DNA of 64,000 nt from JADHMP01 sp016779985 (GCA_016779985.1 JADHMP010000002.1:1-64000); one strand, 5' to 3'; shown: positions 35,392 through 45,464, numbered from the stretch's first letter. Notes: generated by a model not told the origin, from the letters alone. A program made the numbers and translations.

Positions 35392-36060
35392 TCATAGGAG
35401 TTTCCATATCTGTTCATTTTCAAAAATTTCGTCATCACTTCCTTCAAGTGCAACTTTAAGCATGGCTTTGGCTAACATGGTTGAAGGGATGCTATACTTT
35501 TTACCTAAAAATTTTAAAAATGGATAGAGCTAACGGGCTATTTGATATGAAAATTGAGGTTCCTTTCTTTTTTGTTTTGGATAAATATAGGGTGGTCTAA
35601 AACTATGAAAACTAGCTAGATTTTGTACTCTCAGGCGGTTTTCTACAACTCCTTTATCCTTAGCAAACATCATTCTGCTTTTTTCGGTTGGATCTGCGCC
35701 AGCTCTACTTAACAATATAAATTTAGCTTTTGAATTTACTTTTTTTAAGGTCTTTGCTAACGCAAGTGGATAAGAATCTATTATCACTTCACTAAACACA
35801 GCTCTAGAAACTGTGCCTGTGTAAACACCAATGCAAAAAAAGACAGCATCTATATTTTGCAGATAAGAGACGTCAATAGAATGCTTTCTAAAATCTGAAA
35901 TAAGATGAACACTTACTTTTTTTTCTTCTACAGGAATAGGTTGACTAACTAAAAGATGAATTTTTTCAATCTGATAAGTAGAAAGACAAAGATTTAAAAT
36001 TTCCTGAACGATCATACCACTACTGCCACAAAGAAGAATTATTTTACCTGGTATTTTAAT
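35392..36060 (-). pseudogene. NAD(P)-binding oxidoreductase gene with in-frame amber codon
   Basis: The frame from 36060 to 35392 would encode about 222 residues of an NAD(P)H-binding protein of the TrkA/semialdehyde-like atypical SDR type. A Gly-rich KIILLCGSSGMIVQEIL lies at its start and LSRAGADPTEKSRM, FHSFRPPYIYP and a C-terminal LYPFLKFLGKKYSIPSTML follow. Two lesions are visible: the first ATG (36015) lies downstream of half of the Gly-rich motif, with only an ATT at 36060 before it, and a TAG at 35530-35532 interrupts the frame 46 codons before the final TGA at 35392. It is probably decayed; a sequencing error would explain only the amber codon. Confidence 0.75.
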
Positions 36061-36123
36061 TTAATTTTTCACTAAAAATAAATCAAATTAGGTCAAAAAA
36101 TAAGCGAAAGAATAGGGACTGAA

Positions 36124-37476
36124 TTATTCTTTTTCTTGTGCTAATGTCAAAGCATTTGTAGTTAAATAATATTTGGTTTTCATATTAGTAACTTCCCAAT
36201 CAGGAAGTGCACCCTGTTTAAAGAAATCAATATATCTTCGGGTGACATCCGCAAAATGAGCTTCGTGTCCTTCTCTAAGTTCACTCGGAATGATTATTTT
36301 CCACCGGTTATTTTCTTTTTCTACACCAATGTTTTTATAAGCTTTCTGTAAATCATCAATGGCTGAATGAATTAGTTTTTCTTCCAATTCTTCATTAGGT
36401 TCAATATAAAGCGTTGGGATGAAGTTTTGTTCTGGACCTTGAAGAATAGCTAAATTCGCTTTAGTGCCCCTCATAATTGAATAATGGGTGTCTCCTGTTC
36501 CTTCTGGTGCAAGATAATTCCAAAGTACAGATACCTTTGCATGATGCCCTTTTAGGGTATAAGAAATACTTCCGTTGGCATAGACTGCAAGTGTGTCATT
36601 TTGCACATGAGGAATGAGATAGTCAGGATAGGTCTTTAAATTCGTAACTGCTTCAAAATCTTTTTTACTTAGTAGAGTAGGCCACCTTTTAGCGGCAACA
36701 ATAGATACATCGTTTTTTTCTATAGCTTGTTGAGGAAAGCATTCCCAAAAGGTTAAATCAACTAGGTGCACACTCACATCTACAACCCCTTCTCCTTGTT
36801 GTTGGGTGTCAAAAAACCATGCCGGACGAACTAAAGGGGTTCCAGAAACATATTTAAAATAATGATGTACAGATTCTTTGACAATGGCAGGTTTTTCTGG
36901 AGTTCCAACAATTAATTCCCCAAAGAGTTCATTTCGTTGTGAAAGTTCCTTTTGAAGAACCGTCGTGATTTCTGACCGTTCGGTCATAATATCATAAAGA
37001 AAAAGTCCCTTCTTCTCAGCTAGTGAAAACGCCTTTAAAAGGGCCTCATAATTCGAAGCATTTATAGCCATAGGTTTGTCGGCATAAACATGAAAATCGT
37101 TTTCAATAGCCGAAAGTATATAAGAGGCTTTCTTTTTATTATTGCCAGAAAGCATTACAACATTACCCTCTCTTTCTTGCAACATTTTTTCAAAGAAATC
37201 TTCACCTTCATAAACAACAGATTCCCACTGGGTAGGATTATTATTCCGCGAATTGTACCCTTCTATGCGCTTCAAATGCATCTTTAAATCATTTCCTTTT
37301 TGGCCATAGACATGTACTTTTTTAGAAATTTCATCATACATTGATTTTTGTACTAAAGCCGCATGAAAATGACCTGGATCTAATGTTATCCAATGCATCT
37401 TTGCTTCTTTTTTCCTAGGTGATGTACAATTAATAAGGGAGAAGGCCAAAAGGCCTAAAAAAAGATGCTTCCTCAT
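36124..37476 (-). CDS. Gfo/Idh/MocA-like lipoprotein (Oxidoreduct_C type)
   Basis: The 450-residue protein starts with a lipoprotein signal (MRKHLFLGLLAFSLINC). It matches the putative oxidoreductase family with an Oxidoreduct_C domain: WITLDPGHFHAALVQKSM at the N terminus, then NDFHVYADKPMAINA (the Gfo/Idh EKP-type motif as DKP) and a long C-terminal alpha/beta domain. The classic GxGxxG loop is not evident: DPGHFHAAL takes its place. It would sit in the periplasm or outer membrane. It is the last gene of the leftward uronate operon, 2 bases after the preceding gene. Confidence 0.8.
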   Translation of the reverse strand: MRKHLFLGLLAFSLINCTSPRKKEAKMHWITLDPGHFHAALVQKSMYDEISKKVHVYGQKGNDLKMHLKRIEGYNSRNNNPTQWESVVYEGEDFFEKMLQEREGNVVMLSGNNKKKASYILSAIENDFHVYADKPMAINASNYEALLKAFSLAEKKGLFLYDIMTERSEITTVLQKELSQRNELFGELIVGTPEKPAIVKESVHHYFKYVSGTPLVRPAWFFDTQQQGEGVVDVSVHLVDLTFWECFPQQAIEKNDVSIVAAKRWPTLLSKKDFEAVTNLKTYPDYLIPHVQNDTLAVYANGSISYTLKGHHAKVSVLWNYLAPEGTGDTHYSIMRGTKANLAILQGPEQNFIPTLYIEPNEELEEKLIHSAIDDLQKAYKNIGVEKENNRWKIIIPSELREGHEAHFADVTRRYIDFFKQGALPDWEVTNMKTKYYLTTNALTLAQEKE

Positions 37477-37478
37477 AA

Positions 37479-38861
37479 TTAATATTTAAGGTGATCTAGA
37501 CCATAGGGAGCACGTTGTGGACGACGAAGCATCACATTGGCTTCAGCATCATTTATAAACCGTTCTTTGACAGGATCCCAATTTAATTTTCGAGAAAGTT
37601 TCATTGCTATATGACTAATTAAACAGACAGAGCAAGCACGATGTCCAATTTCAACAGGGGAGATAGGTTGCTTACCATTTTGAATACAATCTAGCCAATT
37701 GCCATGATGCTCTTTGCTTTCATAGAGATGAACTTCGTTTTCTTGAATGGTGCTATTTAAAATAGTAGGATCACTCGCATCCAATGACTTTACACCATTT
37801 TTTTCTGGAATAGGATCAGAAGGGGTTGCTCTATAGGCTCCTCGGGTAACAAAAATCCAACCCTCTTCACCCTCATAACGAATACCATTAGGAAAACCTC
37901 CACTGGTGAGCATTGTTAAGCCATTTTTATATTCTGCTTTAACCATAAAATCACCATGTACATTCCAGCTTCCAGATTTAGGAAAATCAGCCACGGCTTC
38001 TACACTAGTGGGGCCAGTATATTCGGTATTCATTCCCCACGCTGCTGAATCGAAGTGATGTTGCCCCCATCCTGTAATCATGCCAGCACCAAATTGTTCT
38101 ACTCTTAGCCATCCAGGACGACTGTAGCCTGATTTGGGATGCACTAACATTTCTGCATAGTCCATCTCTGGTGTAGAACCCAACCAAGCATCAAAGTTTA
38201 ATTGCTCAGGAACTGGCTCTGGTATTGCGGTTGGCCCGCCAGGATCACCTGGTAATCCTACTTTTACGGTGTGTAGTTTTCCAATTCTACCGTTTCTAAC
38301 TAATTCAGCAGCATCTTTAAATTGTTTAGAAGAGCGTTGCTGGGTGCCTACTTGAAGGATAATTTTTTGCTGTTTTACAATCATACTTAACAGCCGCCCC
38401 TCTTCAACAGTGAGTGAAGTGGGTTTTTGTAAATAGACATGTTTATTTGCCAATGCAGCTTCTAGCGCAGGCTGAGCATGCCAATGGTCTGGGGTACTAA
38501 TGATTACAGCATCGATTTCTTTATTAGACAACATTTCTTGATAATTTTCATACATGCTAGTCTCTACTTTTTTCCCTTTTTCTGCATAATATTGATCTAC
38601 CAGTATTTTACCATCTTTCATTCTATTGAGGTCTAAGTCGCAAACGGCAATCATCTGTGCAGAATCATGCTGCATTGTTCCCGGCATATCGTGGACTCGC
38701 GCAATGCGTCCACAACCAATTTGCCCTATTTGAATTTTATTACTTGGTGCATTTTTTCCAAAAACAGAAGACGGAACTATTGAGGGTAGTGCAAAAGCAG
38801 CAAAAGATGAGGTAGTTGTCTTTTTAATAAAATTTCTACGATTGAGTTTGTTTTTTTTCAT
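37479..38861 (-). CDS. Tat-exported Gfo/Idh/MocA oxidoreductase
   Basis: The 460-residue protein has a twin-arginine signal (RRNFIKKTTTSSFAAFALPSIV) and then a Gfo/Idh/MocA Rossmann fold: IQIGQIGCGRIARVHDM, DAVIISTPDHWHAQPALEAA, KHVYLQKPTSLTVEEGRLL (the EKP motif appears as QKP), followed by GWGQHHFDSAAWG, the conserved DxxxH-like helix. Proteins of this family oxidise sugar hydroxyls with a tightly bound NAD(P). The export signal implies that folding with cofactor occurs in the cytoplasm, as in Zymomonas glucose-fructose oxidoreductase. I use the ATG at 38861. Confidence 0.88.
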   Translation of the reverse strand: MKKNKLNRRNFIKKTTTSSFAAFALPSIVPSSVFGKNAPSNKIQIGQIGCGRIARVHDMPGTMQHDSAQMIAVCDLDLNRMKDGKILVDQYYAEKGKKVETSMYENYQEMLSNKEIDAVIISTPDHWHAQPALEAALANKHVYLQKPTSLTVEEGRLLSMIVKQQKIILQVGTQQRSSKQFKDAAELVRNGRIGKLHTVKVGLPGDPGGPTAIPEPVPEQLNFDAWLGSTPEMDYAEMLVHPKSGYSRPGWLRVEQFGAGMITGWGQHHFDSAAWGMNTEYTGPTSVEAVADFPKSGSWNVHGDFMVKAEYKNGLTMLTSGGFPNGIRYEGEEGWIFVTRGAYRATPSDPIPEKNGVKSLDASDPTILNSTIQENEVHLYESKEHHGNWLDCIQNGKQPISPVEIGHRACSVCLISHIAMKLSRKLNWDPVKERFINDAEANVMLRRPQRAPYGLDHLKY

Positions 38862-38868
38862 GATTATG

Positions 38869-40071
38869 TCAATTAAAGTTATATACCAAAGGACTTTTAA
38901 ATTTTTCCCACTCGATGTTAGCGATTTCACTATCTATTTTACCATCATAAACAATAAGTCGATATCGGAGAATATATTTTTGATTAGGCTCAAATAACCA
39001 ATCTGTATTTTTTGTAGTAGCAAAGTTTACAAACAAATCTCCTCTTTCATATTGATCTTCAGGCCATATTCGCAATGGTTCAGGATGATTAAAATTATCT
39101 GGATGAGAAAGCATGACAGCACCGCCATGCCCGTCCCCTAATTTTCCATCTACAATACACCACCGGGCTGTGCTTCCGTCTGCATTCTTTCTAGTCTTGC
39201 CCTTAGAACTCAGTGTTCTACTGTTTTGATTGTCCCATTCTTCAGTGGTACGCCAACCAAAACCACCATAACGATATTTGATAATTTTAAAGGGACTAGA
39301 AGTATTACATTGATAGCTTATCTCAAAATCGAGTTGATAACTTGTTTCTGTGAGCGGAGTAACTCGAACTTTTTGTATTTCATTGAGGACAACCTTATTT
39401 TTATCATTTTTTAAGACAACATGTTCATGCAAAACTTCAAACGCTGAAAAGACAGGTCCAGTTTGATGAGAAAGCATTTTTGAGAATCTTACCGTTCCTT
39501 GCTCTTTGGCGAGATTCCAAAAATCTAAAGTATCTCCCTCATAGAGGGTGTGAGTCCATGGATTCCATAAGCCATAATGATGAAAGTGATCTTTGGGTTG
39601 AATACGAGTTAATCTTTTTCCGCTGGGAGTATTAAGTGGATGAATATATCCACTTCGTCGATAAGCTGGGTTTTCTCCCTTGGGAGCATCTGTGACAGCC
39701 ATTTGATAACCCAACACTTTTTGATTTTCAATGGCAATAGTCCATTGTCCATTTTTTTCTTTGCTCTCTAAGGTATTATCCTGTGGTGTTTGACTTGAAA
39801 TAGGAAATAATTCAAAGGCACCAGTGAGGTTTTTTGGAGTCACTTTCCAATACATTTTATTACCTGAAATTTGATGAGGAACGGTGACAGTTGGATTGTT
39901 TTGATGGATTAATTTAAAGGCTGAAGGGTTAAAATTCTCAGAAAGTGTAGCATAGGCAAGCGTTTCATTTTCAATCGATTGCTTAGCATTAGATGGAGTC
40001 AACAAAGCATTTTGCTGACACGCTGTGAAAAGCAGCAGAAAAGTAATTAATGAACTAAATATGTTATTCAT
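38869..40071 (-). CDS. PmoA-like (DUF6807) lipoprotein
   Basis: The 400-residue protein has a lipoprotein signal (lipobox LLFTAC) and the DUF6807 fold: YIHPLNTPSGKRLTRIQPKDHFHHYGLWNPW, WRTTEEWDN, WCIVDGKLGDGHGGAVMLSHPDNF. The His-rich PKDHFHHYGLW block is the likely metal or substrate site. The family (annotated PmoA for historical reasons) has no settled activity but travels with Gfo/Idh/MocA and DUF1080 genes in Bacteroidota sugar loci. Here it lies between two oxidoreductases, with a 1-base gap to the upstream gene. A paralogue is at 56683. Start is the ATG at 40071. Confidence 0.85.
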   Translation of the reverse strand: MNNIFSSLITFLLLFTACQQNALLTPSNAKQSIENETLAYATLSENFNPSAFKLIHQNNPTVTVPHQISGNKMYWKVTPKNLTGAFELFPISSQTPQDNTLESKEKNGQWTIAIENQKVLGYQMAVTDAPKGENPAYRRSGYIHPLNTPSGKRLTRIQPKDHFHHYGLWNPWTHTLYEGDTLDFWNLAKEQGTVRFSKMLSHQTGPVFSAFEVLHEHVVLKNDKNKVVLNEIQKVRVTPLTETSYQLDFEISYQCNTSSPFKIIKYRYGGFGWRTTEEWDNQNSRTLSSKGKTRKNADGSTARWCIVDGKLGDGHGGAVMLSHPDNFNHPEPLRIWPEDQYERGDLFVNFATTKNTDWLFEPNQKYILRYRLIVYDGKIDSEIANIEWEKFKSPLVYNFN

Positions 40072-40072
40072 T

Positions 40073-41083
40073 TTAGATTGTTTTAATAGAGTTAATTTTA
40101 CTAGAGTGGTAGATTTGAGTAATAAAATCAACAGATTTTTTTGCAGATTTTCCTGTGACTAAAGGTTCTTTGTTCTTGAGAATTGCATCCACAAAATCTT
40201 CTAATACATTTAAATGTAAGGATTGATCTTTAATTTTTGCTGTCGTATTACTATTATTTTTTGGTACTTTATTTATAGAAATAAGTTTTTGATCTGGAGC
40301 TTCAACAATCATCCCTGCTTCATAAACCATCCTTCCTTTTGTTCCATAAACCTCAATCCGTTCTGGAAATCCCGGATATAGAGCCGTTCCACCACTAAGG
40401 GTGCCTAACACCCCGTTTTTAAACTTAAAATGAGCAACAGCCACATCTTCTCCTTCAATAGCATGAATTTTTGTTGAGACACTACCAGCAATGTAATCTG
40501 TCTCACCTAAAAGATCTAAGAGCAAATCTACAGTATGGATTCCTTGATTCATTAGTGCTGCCCCTCCGTCTAGTTCTAGTGTACCTCGCCAAGGGTTGTT
40601 TTTGTAATAATGAGCGTCTCTAAACCAATTGATTTGAGTTTGAACTAACAAGGGTGTCCCAATAATTCCTTGGTTAAAAGCTTTTTTAAACTTAATATAT
40701 TCTGGATGTGTTCTATTTTGAAAAACCACCCCAAGAATAACTTTTTTTTCATTTATAAAGTCTAATAATGAAGTTACCTTTAAAGGTGTCACTTCCAATG
40801 GCTTTTCACAAAGAATATGCTTTTGAGCGTTTGCTGCTCTCATACTACTCTGCCCATGTTTGCCACTTTCATTACAAATAATCACAGCATCTAATGACTG
40901 CTCTAAAAGGGTTTCTTCATTATTATATACAATACAATTAAAGTCTTCTTCTAATTGCTTAGAGCGTGATGGATCTGTGCAAACTATTCCTACAAGATTG
41001 GTTTTTTCAAAGGATTGCACACAATTTGCATGCACTTTGGCAATCGCCCCACTTCCAATAATTCCAATATCTAAGACGCGCAT
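40073..41083 (-). CDS. Gfo/Idh/MocA family oxidoreductase (cytoplasmic)
   Basis: The 336-residue protein has a Rossmann motif DIGIIGSGAIAKVHANCV at its start, the EKP motif KHILCEKPLEVTP, and the conserved GGAALMNQGIHTVDLLLDLLG helix. There is no signal peptide, so it should act in the cytoplasm, unlike its neighbours. Family members oxidise or reduce sugar or sugar-acid hydroxyls with NAD(P); in this operon an uronate or its derivative is the plausible substrate, but that is inference. It is separated from uxaA by 3 bases. Confidence 0.88.
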   Translation of the reverse strand: MRVLDIGIIGSGAIAKVHANCVQSFEKTNLVGIVCTDPSRSKQLEEDFNCIVYNNEETLLEQSLDAVIICNESGKHGQSSMRAANAQKHILCEKPLEVTPLKVTSLLDFINEKKVILGVVFQNRTHPEYIKFKKAFNQGIIGTPLLVQTQINWFRDAHYYKNNPWRGTLELDGGAALMNQGIHTVDLLLDLLGETDYIAGSVSTKIHAIEGEDVAVAHFKFKNGVLGTLSGGTALYPGFPERIEVYGTKGRMVYEAGMIVEAPDQKLISINKVPKNNSNTTAKIKDQSLHLNVLEDFVDAILKNKEPLVTGKSAKKSVDFITQIYHSSKINSIKTI

Positions 41084-41086
41084 AAC

Positions 41087-42694
41087 TTACAGAGATACTC
41101 CTCTCTTCCAAGGAATAAAGTCATTTTGATTGAGTTGTGTAGCTTTTGTTTCCATCTCTCCGCTGGCCACAGCAATAATCTGCTCCAATAATTGTTCTGC
41201 TACGGTTTCTAATGATTGTTTTTTCGATATTATTGAACCACAATCAAAATCAATGATGTCAGGCATCCGATTTAAAAGTGCTGAGTTAGAACCAACTTTA
41301 ACTACGGGAGTTATAGGATTACCAGTAGGGGTTCCAAGCCCAGTAGTAAAAAGAATTATGTTGGCTCCAGATCCTGCAAGGGCAGTTGTGCTTTCAACAT
41401 CATTCCCTGGCGTACACAATAAAGAAACTCCCTCTTGATTGGCATATTCAGTATAATCTAAAACATCACTAATGGGAGCATTTCCAGCTTTTTTTGCTGC
41501 CCCGGCTGACTTCATGGCATCTGTGATCAGGCCATCTTTAATATTGCCTGGGGATGGGTTCATATCAAATCCAGAACCTACATCATGTGCTTTTCTTTCA
41601 TAAGCCTGCATCAAACCAAGAAACTTTTTGGCTGATGAATCGTCTGCGCAACGATTTACTAATTCTTGTTCAACTCCAGATAATTCTGGAAATTCAGCTA
41701 AAATTGTCTTTCCGCCCAAGGCGACAAGATAATCTGAAATTAGGCCAAGGGTTGGATTGGCAGTGATGCCAGAAAAACCATCTGAGCCCCCACATTCAAG
41801 GCCGATAGTCAATTTGGATAACGGGGCTGGTTGACGTTGGATGGTATTGGCTTTTTTGATCTCCTTAACAGAATCTTTTATTATTTTCTCAAGAAATTGC
41901 TCTGTAGTACCTTCTGTTTGTTGATCAAAAATCAATACTGGCTTATTCGTCTGATTCTTTTTGAGGGCCTCTTCAAAAAGAGACACTTCTAAATTTTGAC
42001 AACCCAAACTCAACACTGTAGCCCCCGCAACATTTGGATTATTTACATATCCTGAAAGCAGGGCTGCCAAAGCTTGCGCGTCTTCTCTTGTGCCACCACA
42101 ACCGCCTTGATGGGTTAAAAATTTTATTTTAATATTTTCAAAAGGAGGTTTAACTAGCTGGGATTTATTTGTTGACGGTATAGTCTTTTCATCAAAAATC
42201 AGATTGGTGAGAAGTTCCTCAAGAGGATCAGGAAGAGTTGGATGAAAAATTTTTTCAAAGACCCTTTTCAAGGATTCTATATTTCTGTTTTCGCAAAAAA
42301 CCAGTGGAAAAAAAAGCCAAATATTTTCAGTTCCTACTTGACCATCATTTCTGTGATAACCATTAAAATTTCTTTTCTTCCATTTGTTTATCTCAGGTTT
42401 AGCCCAATGCCATGTGGCATTCTTCCCCTCAACTTTTTTTGTTTTGTGTCTTGTGTTTTTCAGAGAAATTAACCCTCCTTGTTCTATTTTTTCTGTGGCT
42501 TCACCCACCAAAACACCATACATAAATACTGATGCCCCTTTGTTTATGGTTTGAAGAGCAAATTTATGTTTCAGTGGAATGGTTTCATGAAGTACTATTT
42601 TGAGATTATCATTCTCGATGACTTGTTGTTTGCTCAAGTTTTCTAAAGCAACAGCAACATTGTCATTATCATTTATTTTTAAATAGACACTCAT
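41087..42694 (-). CDS. uxaA: Altronate dehydratase
   Basis: The 535-residue protein has the N-terminal SAF domain and the large UxaA/GarD domain: HRNDGQVGTENIWLFFP, THQGGCGGTREDAQALAALL, GLECGGSDGFSGITANP, and PGNIKDGLITDAMKSAG. It dehydrates D-altronate to 2-keto-3-deoxygluconate in the galacturonate branch. I use the ATG at 42694, 7 bases after the uxaB stop; an upstream TTG would overlap uxaB. Confidence 0.94.
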   Translation of the reverse strand: MSVYLKINDNDNVAVALENLSKQQVIENDNLKIVLHETIPLKHKFALQTINKGASVFMYGVLVGEATEKIEQGGLISLKNTRHKTKKVEGKNATWHWAKPEINKWKKRNFNGYHRNDGQVGTENIWLFFPLVFCENRNIESLKRVFEKIFHPTLPDPLEELLTNLIFDEKTIPSTNKSQLVKPPFENIKIKFLTHQGGCGGTREDAQALAALLSGYVNNPNVAGATVLSLGCQNLEVSLFEEALKKNQTNKPVLIFDQQTEGTTEQFLEKIIKDSVKEIKKANTIQRQPAPLSKLTIGLECGGSDGFSGITANPTLGLISDYLVALGGKTILAEFPELSGVEQELVNRCADDSSAKKFLGLMQAYERKAHDVGSGFDMNPSPGNIKDGLITDAMKSAGAAKKAGNAPISDVLDYTEYANQEGVSLLCTPGNDVESTTALAGSGANIILFTTGLGTPTGNPITPVVKVGSNSALLNRMPDIIDFDCGSIISKKQSLETVAEQLLEQIIAVASGEMETKATQLNQNDFIPWKRGVSL

Positions 42695-42701
42695 AGCAAT
42701 T

Positions 42702-44156
42702 TTATTCAAATTTTAGTTTGTAGGTTAAAAAAGCATCTGCTAATTCGTAGTCTTCAATATATTCAAAGGCTATAGACAATTGAGAAAACAGAGTTTTATT
42801 TATGCTTAAATCAATACCCCATAATAAATCATTTCCAAGTACGTTTTTTAAAAAATGATTCATGTCTTTCTCTTCCCAAGCAGTTTGAATAAATTGTACT
42901 ACCTCTGGATCATCTTTAATAGGTAATTCTTCACCATTATTAAAACCCTTATAAAAACGTAGCAAACAGGCCATAGCAAAAGTGAGGTAAATGGGTAATC
43001 TACCATATTGTTTTTGATATTCTAAAAGACTTGGCAGGACACGTACTTTGAATTTTGAAATAGAGTTAAGCGCAATACTCGAAAGATAGTGTTTAATATA
43101 TGGGTTTTTAAATCGGTCAAAAACCTGATTGGCAAAGGTATTTAATTCTTCGGTTGACATCGTGAGAGTAGGCACAATTTCATGAAGTACAGCATTTATA
43201 ATAAAATCAAAAGTGAAATCATCAGAAAATATATCACTCACCGTTTGATGACCATATAGAATTGATAGAGGTACAAGTGTTGTGTGCGCTCCATTCAAAA
43301 TACGTACTTTTCTTGTTCTATAGGGTTGCATATCTGTGACCAATTCTATGTTCAAATCAATCTGGTCAAGTGGTAGTTTATTGGCCAAGCTACCGTCGTC
43401 TTCTACAACCCACAGATAGAATGGTTCTGCCGTAACCATTAATTCATCAGTATATGGTATTTGATTTTTATAACTGTCTGAATTTTCCTTAGGATAACCA
43501 GGAACTATGCGGTCAACCAAAGTATTGTGAAAGAGATTGTGTTGTTCAATCCAATCTCTAAAGTTTGAACTTAAGCCCCACAAGGCTATATATTTTAGAA
43601 TACAGTTTCTCAATTGATCTGCATTGTGATTGATTAGTTCGCATGGGAGAAAATGAAAACCTTTATTAGCATCACCCTCAAAATGGGTAAAGCGTTCCCA
43701 TAAAAATCTAGTGAGTTTGGCTGGGAAGTTTTTTTGTGGCTTGTCTTCAAAAAGATCGCTCTTATCAAATAGAATTCCCGCTTCTGTCGTATTTGAAATG
43801 ATATACTCAACATCAGGGTTTTTGGCAAGAGCTAAAAAATCATTAAAATCTTTATATGGGTCATGCGTTGAAACAATATTTTGGATAAGTTTTTTTTCTT
43901 CAATATCCTTTCCATCAACTATTCCATTCAAAAAAAGAGTGTAGGCGCCTCCTTGTTGCTCAAGCTTTTCCACGAGACCATTTGCAATTGGTTGTACTAC
44001 AGCAATTCCTAGTTTTAGGTCACTAATTGCGTTGATTTCATCCACAGTATGACCAATGAAGGCTCTTAAAAAATTACCCTCCCCAAATTGAACTATTTTA
44101 GTTTTAAATGAATTTCGTTTAAAAAGTGTTTTTTTGTCTCCTTCTTTAAGTTTCAT
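42702..44156 (-). CDS. uxaB: Tagaturonate reductase
   Basis: The 484-residue protein belongs to the polyol/mannitol dehydrogenase-like long-chain family: FKTKIVQFGEGNFLRAFIGHTVDE near the N terminus, EYIISNTTEAGI, RFLWERF, LVDRIVPGYPKE and the family's catalytic RKVRILNGAHTTLV (Lys303-type region). Its position beside uxaA and uxaC makes D-tagaturonate to D-altronate reduction by NADH the best assignment. A fructuronate reductase of the same family is the alternative, but a separate SDR gene at 61849 appears to serve that branch. Confidence 0.92.
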   Translation of the reverse strand: MKLKEGDKKTLFKRNSFKTKIVQFGEGNFLRAFIGHTVDEINAISDLKLGIAVVQPIANGLVEKLEQQGGAYTLFLNGIVDGKDIEEKKLIQNIVSTHDPYKDFNDFLALAKNPDVEYIISNTTEAGILFDKSDLFEDKPQKNFPAKLTRFLWERFTHFEGDANKGFHFLPCELINHNADQLRNCILKYIALWGLSSNFRDWIEQHNLFHNTLVDRIVPGYPKENSDSYKNQIPYTDELMVTAEPFYLWVVEDDGSLANKLPLDQIDLNIELVTDMQPYRTRKVRILNGAHTTLVPLSILYGHQTVSDIFSDDFTFDFIINAVLHEIVPTLTMSTEELNTFANQVFDRFKNPYIKHYLSSIALNSISKFKVRVLPSLLEYQKQYGRLPIYLTFAMACLLRFYKGFNNGEELPIKDDPEVVQFIQTAWEEKDMNHFLKNVLGNDLLWGIDLSINKTLFSQLSIAFEYIEDYELADAFLTYKLKFE

Positions 44157-44167
44157 TTTGCATTAGA

Positions 44168-45463
44168 TTAAAAGCCAAATACTCTAGGTAACCACAAGGT
44201 TAGTTGAGGAAAAAAAGTTATTAAAATCAAGGAGAGAATCATTGCAAAAAACAATGGTAGCAAAGGTTTTATGACTTTTTCTATAGACGTTTTAGCAATT
44301 CCAATTCCAACAAATAAAACAGATCCAACTGGCGGTGTGCAGAGTCCTATACACAAATTGAGTACCATAATGATTCCAAATTGAATTGGATCTATTCCTA
44401 AGGCAGTGACCACAGGTAGAAATATAGGAGTAAAAATCAGTACAGCTGGTGTCATATCCATAAAAATCCCAACAAAGAGAAGAAGCACATTTATAATTAA
44501 AAGGATAATAATTTTATTGTCACTAATTCCCAGCAGTAGATCACTAAGATTTTGCGGAATGTTTTCATAAGACATAATCCATGACATACTCATAGAAGCT
44601 GCTATGAGAAGCATTACCACCGCACTTGTTTTGGACGATTCTAGAAGAATTGAAGGTAAATCTTTAAATTTAATTTCTTTGTAAATAAACCCTAACACAA
44701 GAGTATATACTACAGCCACCGCTGAGGCTTCTGTCGCTGTAAAAAAACCGGCAACAATTCCTCCTATTACAATGATAAGCAAGAGTAAACTTGGAAAGGC
44801 AACGACAAAAGTTTTGAGAATTTTTATAACACTACTTCTTTGAGCAGTTTTATATCCCTTTCTTTTTGCCCAGAAGGCAGCCACAATCATTAAGAAAAGC
44901 CCTGTCAGGATTCCCGGAACATATCCAGCGAGAAAAAGAGCAGCTATTGAGACCCCTCCGCTGGCCAATGAGTAGACGATAAGCACATTGCTTGGAGGAA
45001 TCACAAGACCTATAGTTGCAGAAGTTATATTTACAGCGGCGCCATATTCTTTGGAATAGCCTTCTTTTTCCATTTTTGGACCTAAAATACTCCCCATAGC
45101 CGATGCAGAAGCCATGGCTGAACCTGCAATAGCCCCCATCAGCATGGCAGCAATAATATTGATTAATGCTAATCCTCCAGGAAGTGCACCCACAATCGTT
45201 TTTGCAAAACCAATCAATCTATCTGCAATCCCTCCGTGAGTCATCAATTGACCTGATAAAATAAAGAAAGGAATGGCAAGGAGGGCAAAGCTATCAAGTC
45301 CAGTACCCATTCTTTGAGCAATTGTTGTGACAGCAGCTAATCCTGGAAGGGACACAACTATAGTGAGCAGTGCTGAAATAGCAATACTCCAAGCTACTGG
45401 AGTGCCAATGCCGATGAAAAAAATAAAACTAAATATGAGTATAAGTAGTGGAAGTATTTCCAT
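44168..45463 (-). CDS. TRAP transporter large permease (DctM)
   Basis: The 431-residue protein has about 12 hydrophobic segments and the DctM/TRAP large-subunit signatures: MEILPLLILIFSFIFFIGIGTPVAWS at the start, LAIPFFILSGQLMTHGGIADRLIGFAKTIVG, GAIAGSAMASASAMGSILGP, and NLCIGLCTPPVGSVLFVG. It forms the transport channel with the DctQ and DctP subunits encoded just upstream. Co-location with uronate enzymes suggests it imports galacturonate or glucuronate (or a related sugar acid). Confidence 0.93.
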   Translation of the reverse strand: MEILPLLILIFSFIFFIGIGTPVAWSIAISALLTIVVSLPGLAAVTTIAQRMGTGLDSFALLAIPFFILSGQLMTHGGIADRLIGFAKTIVGALPGGLALINIIAAMLMGAIAGSAMASASAMGSILGPKMEKEGYSKEYGAAVNITSATIGLVIPPSNVLIVYSLASGGVSIAALFLAGYVPGILTGLFLMIVAAFWAKRKGYKTAQRSSVIKILKTFVVAFPSLLLLIIVIGGIVAGFFTATEASAVAVVYTLVLGFIYKEIKFKDLPSILLESSKTSAVVMLLIAASMSMSWIMSYENIPQNLSDLLLGISDNKIIILLIINVLLLFVGIFMDMTPAVLIFTPIFLPVVTALGIDPIQFGIIMVLNLCIGLCTPPVGSVLFVGIGIAKTSIEKVIKPLLPLFFAMILSLILITFFPQLTLWLPRVFGF

Positions 45464-45464
45464 A

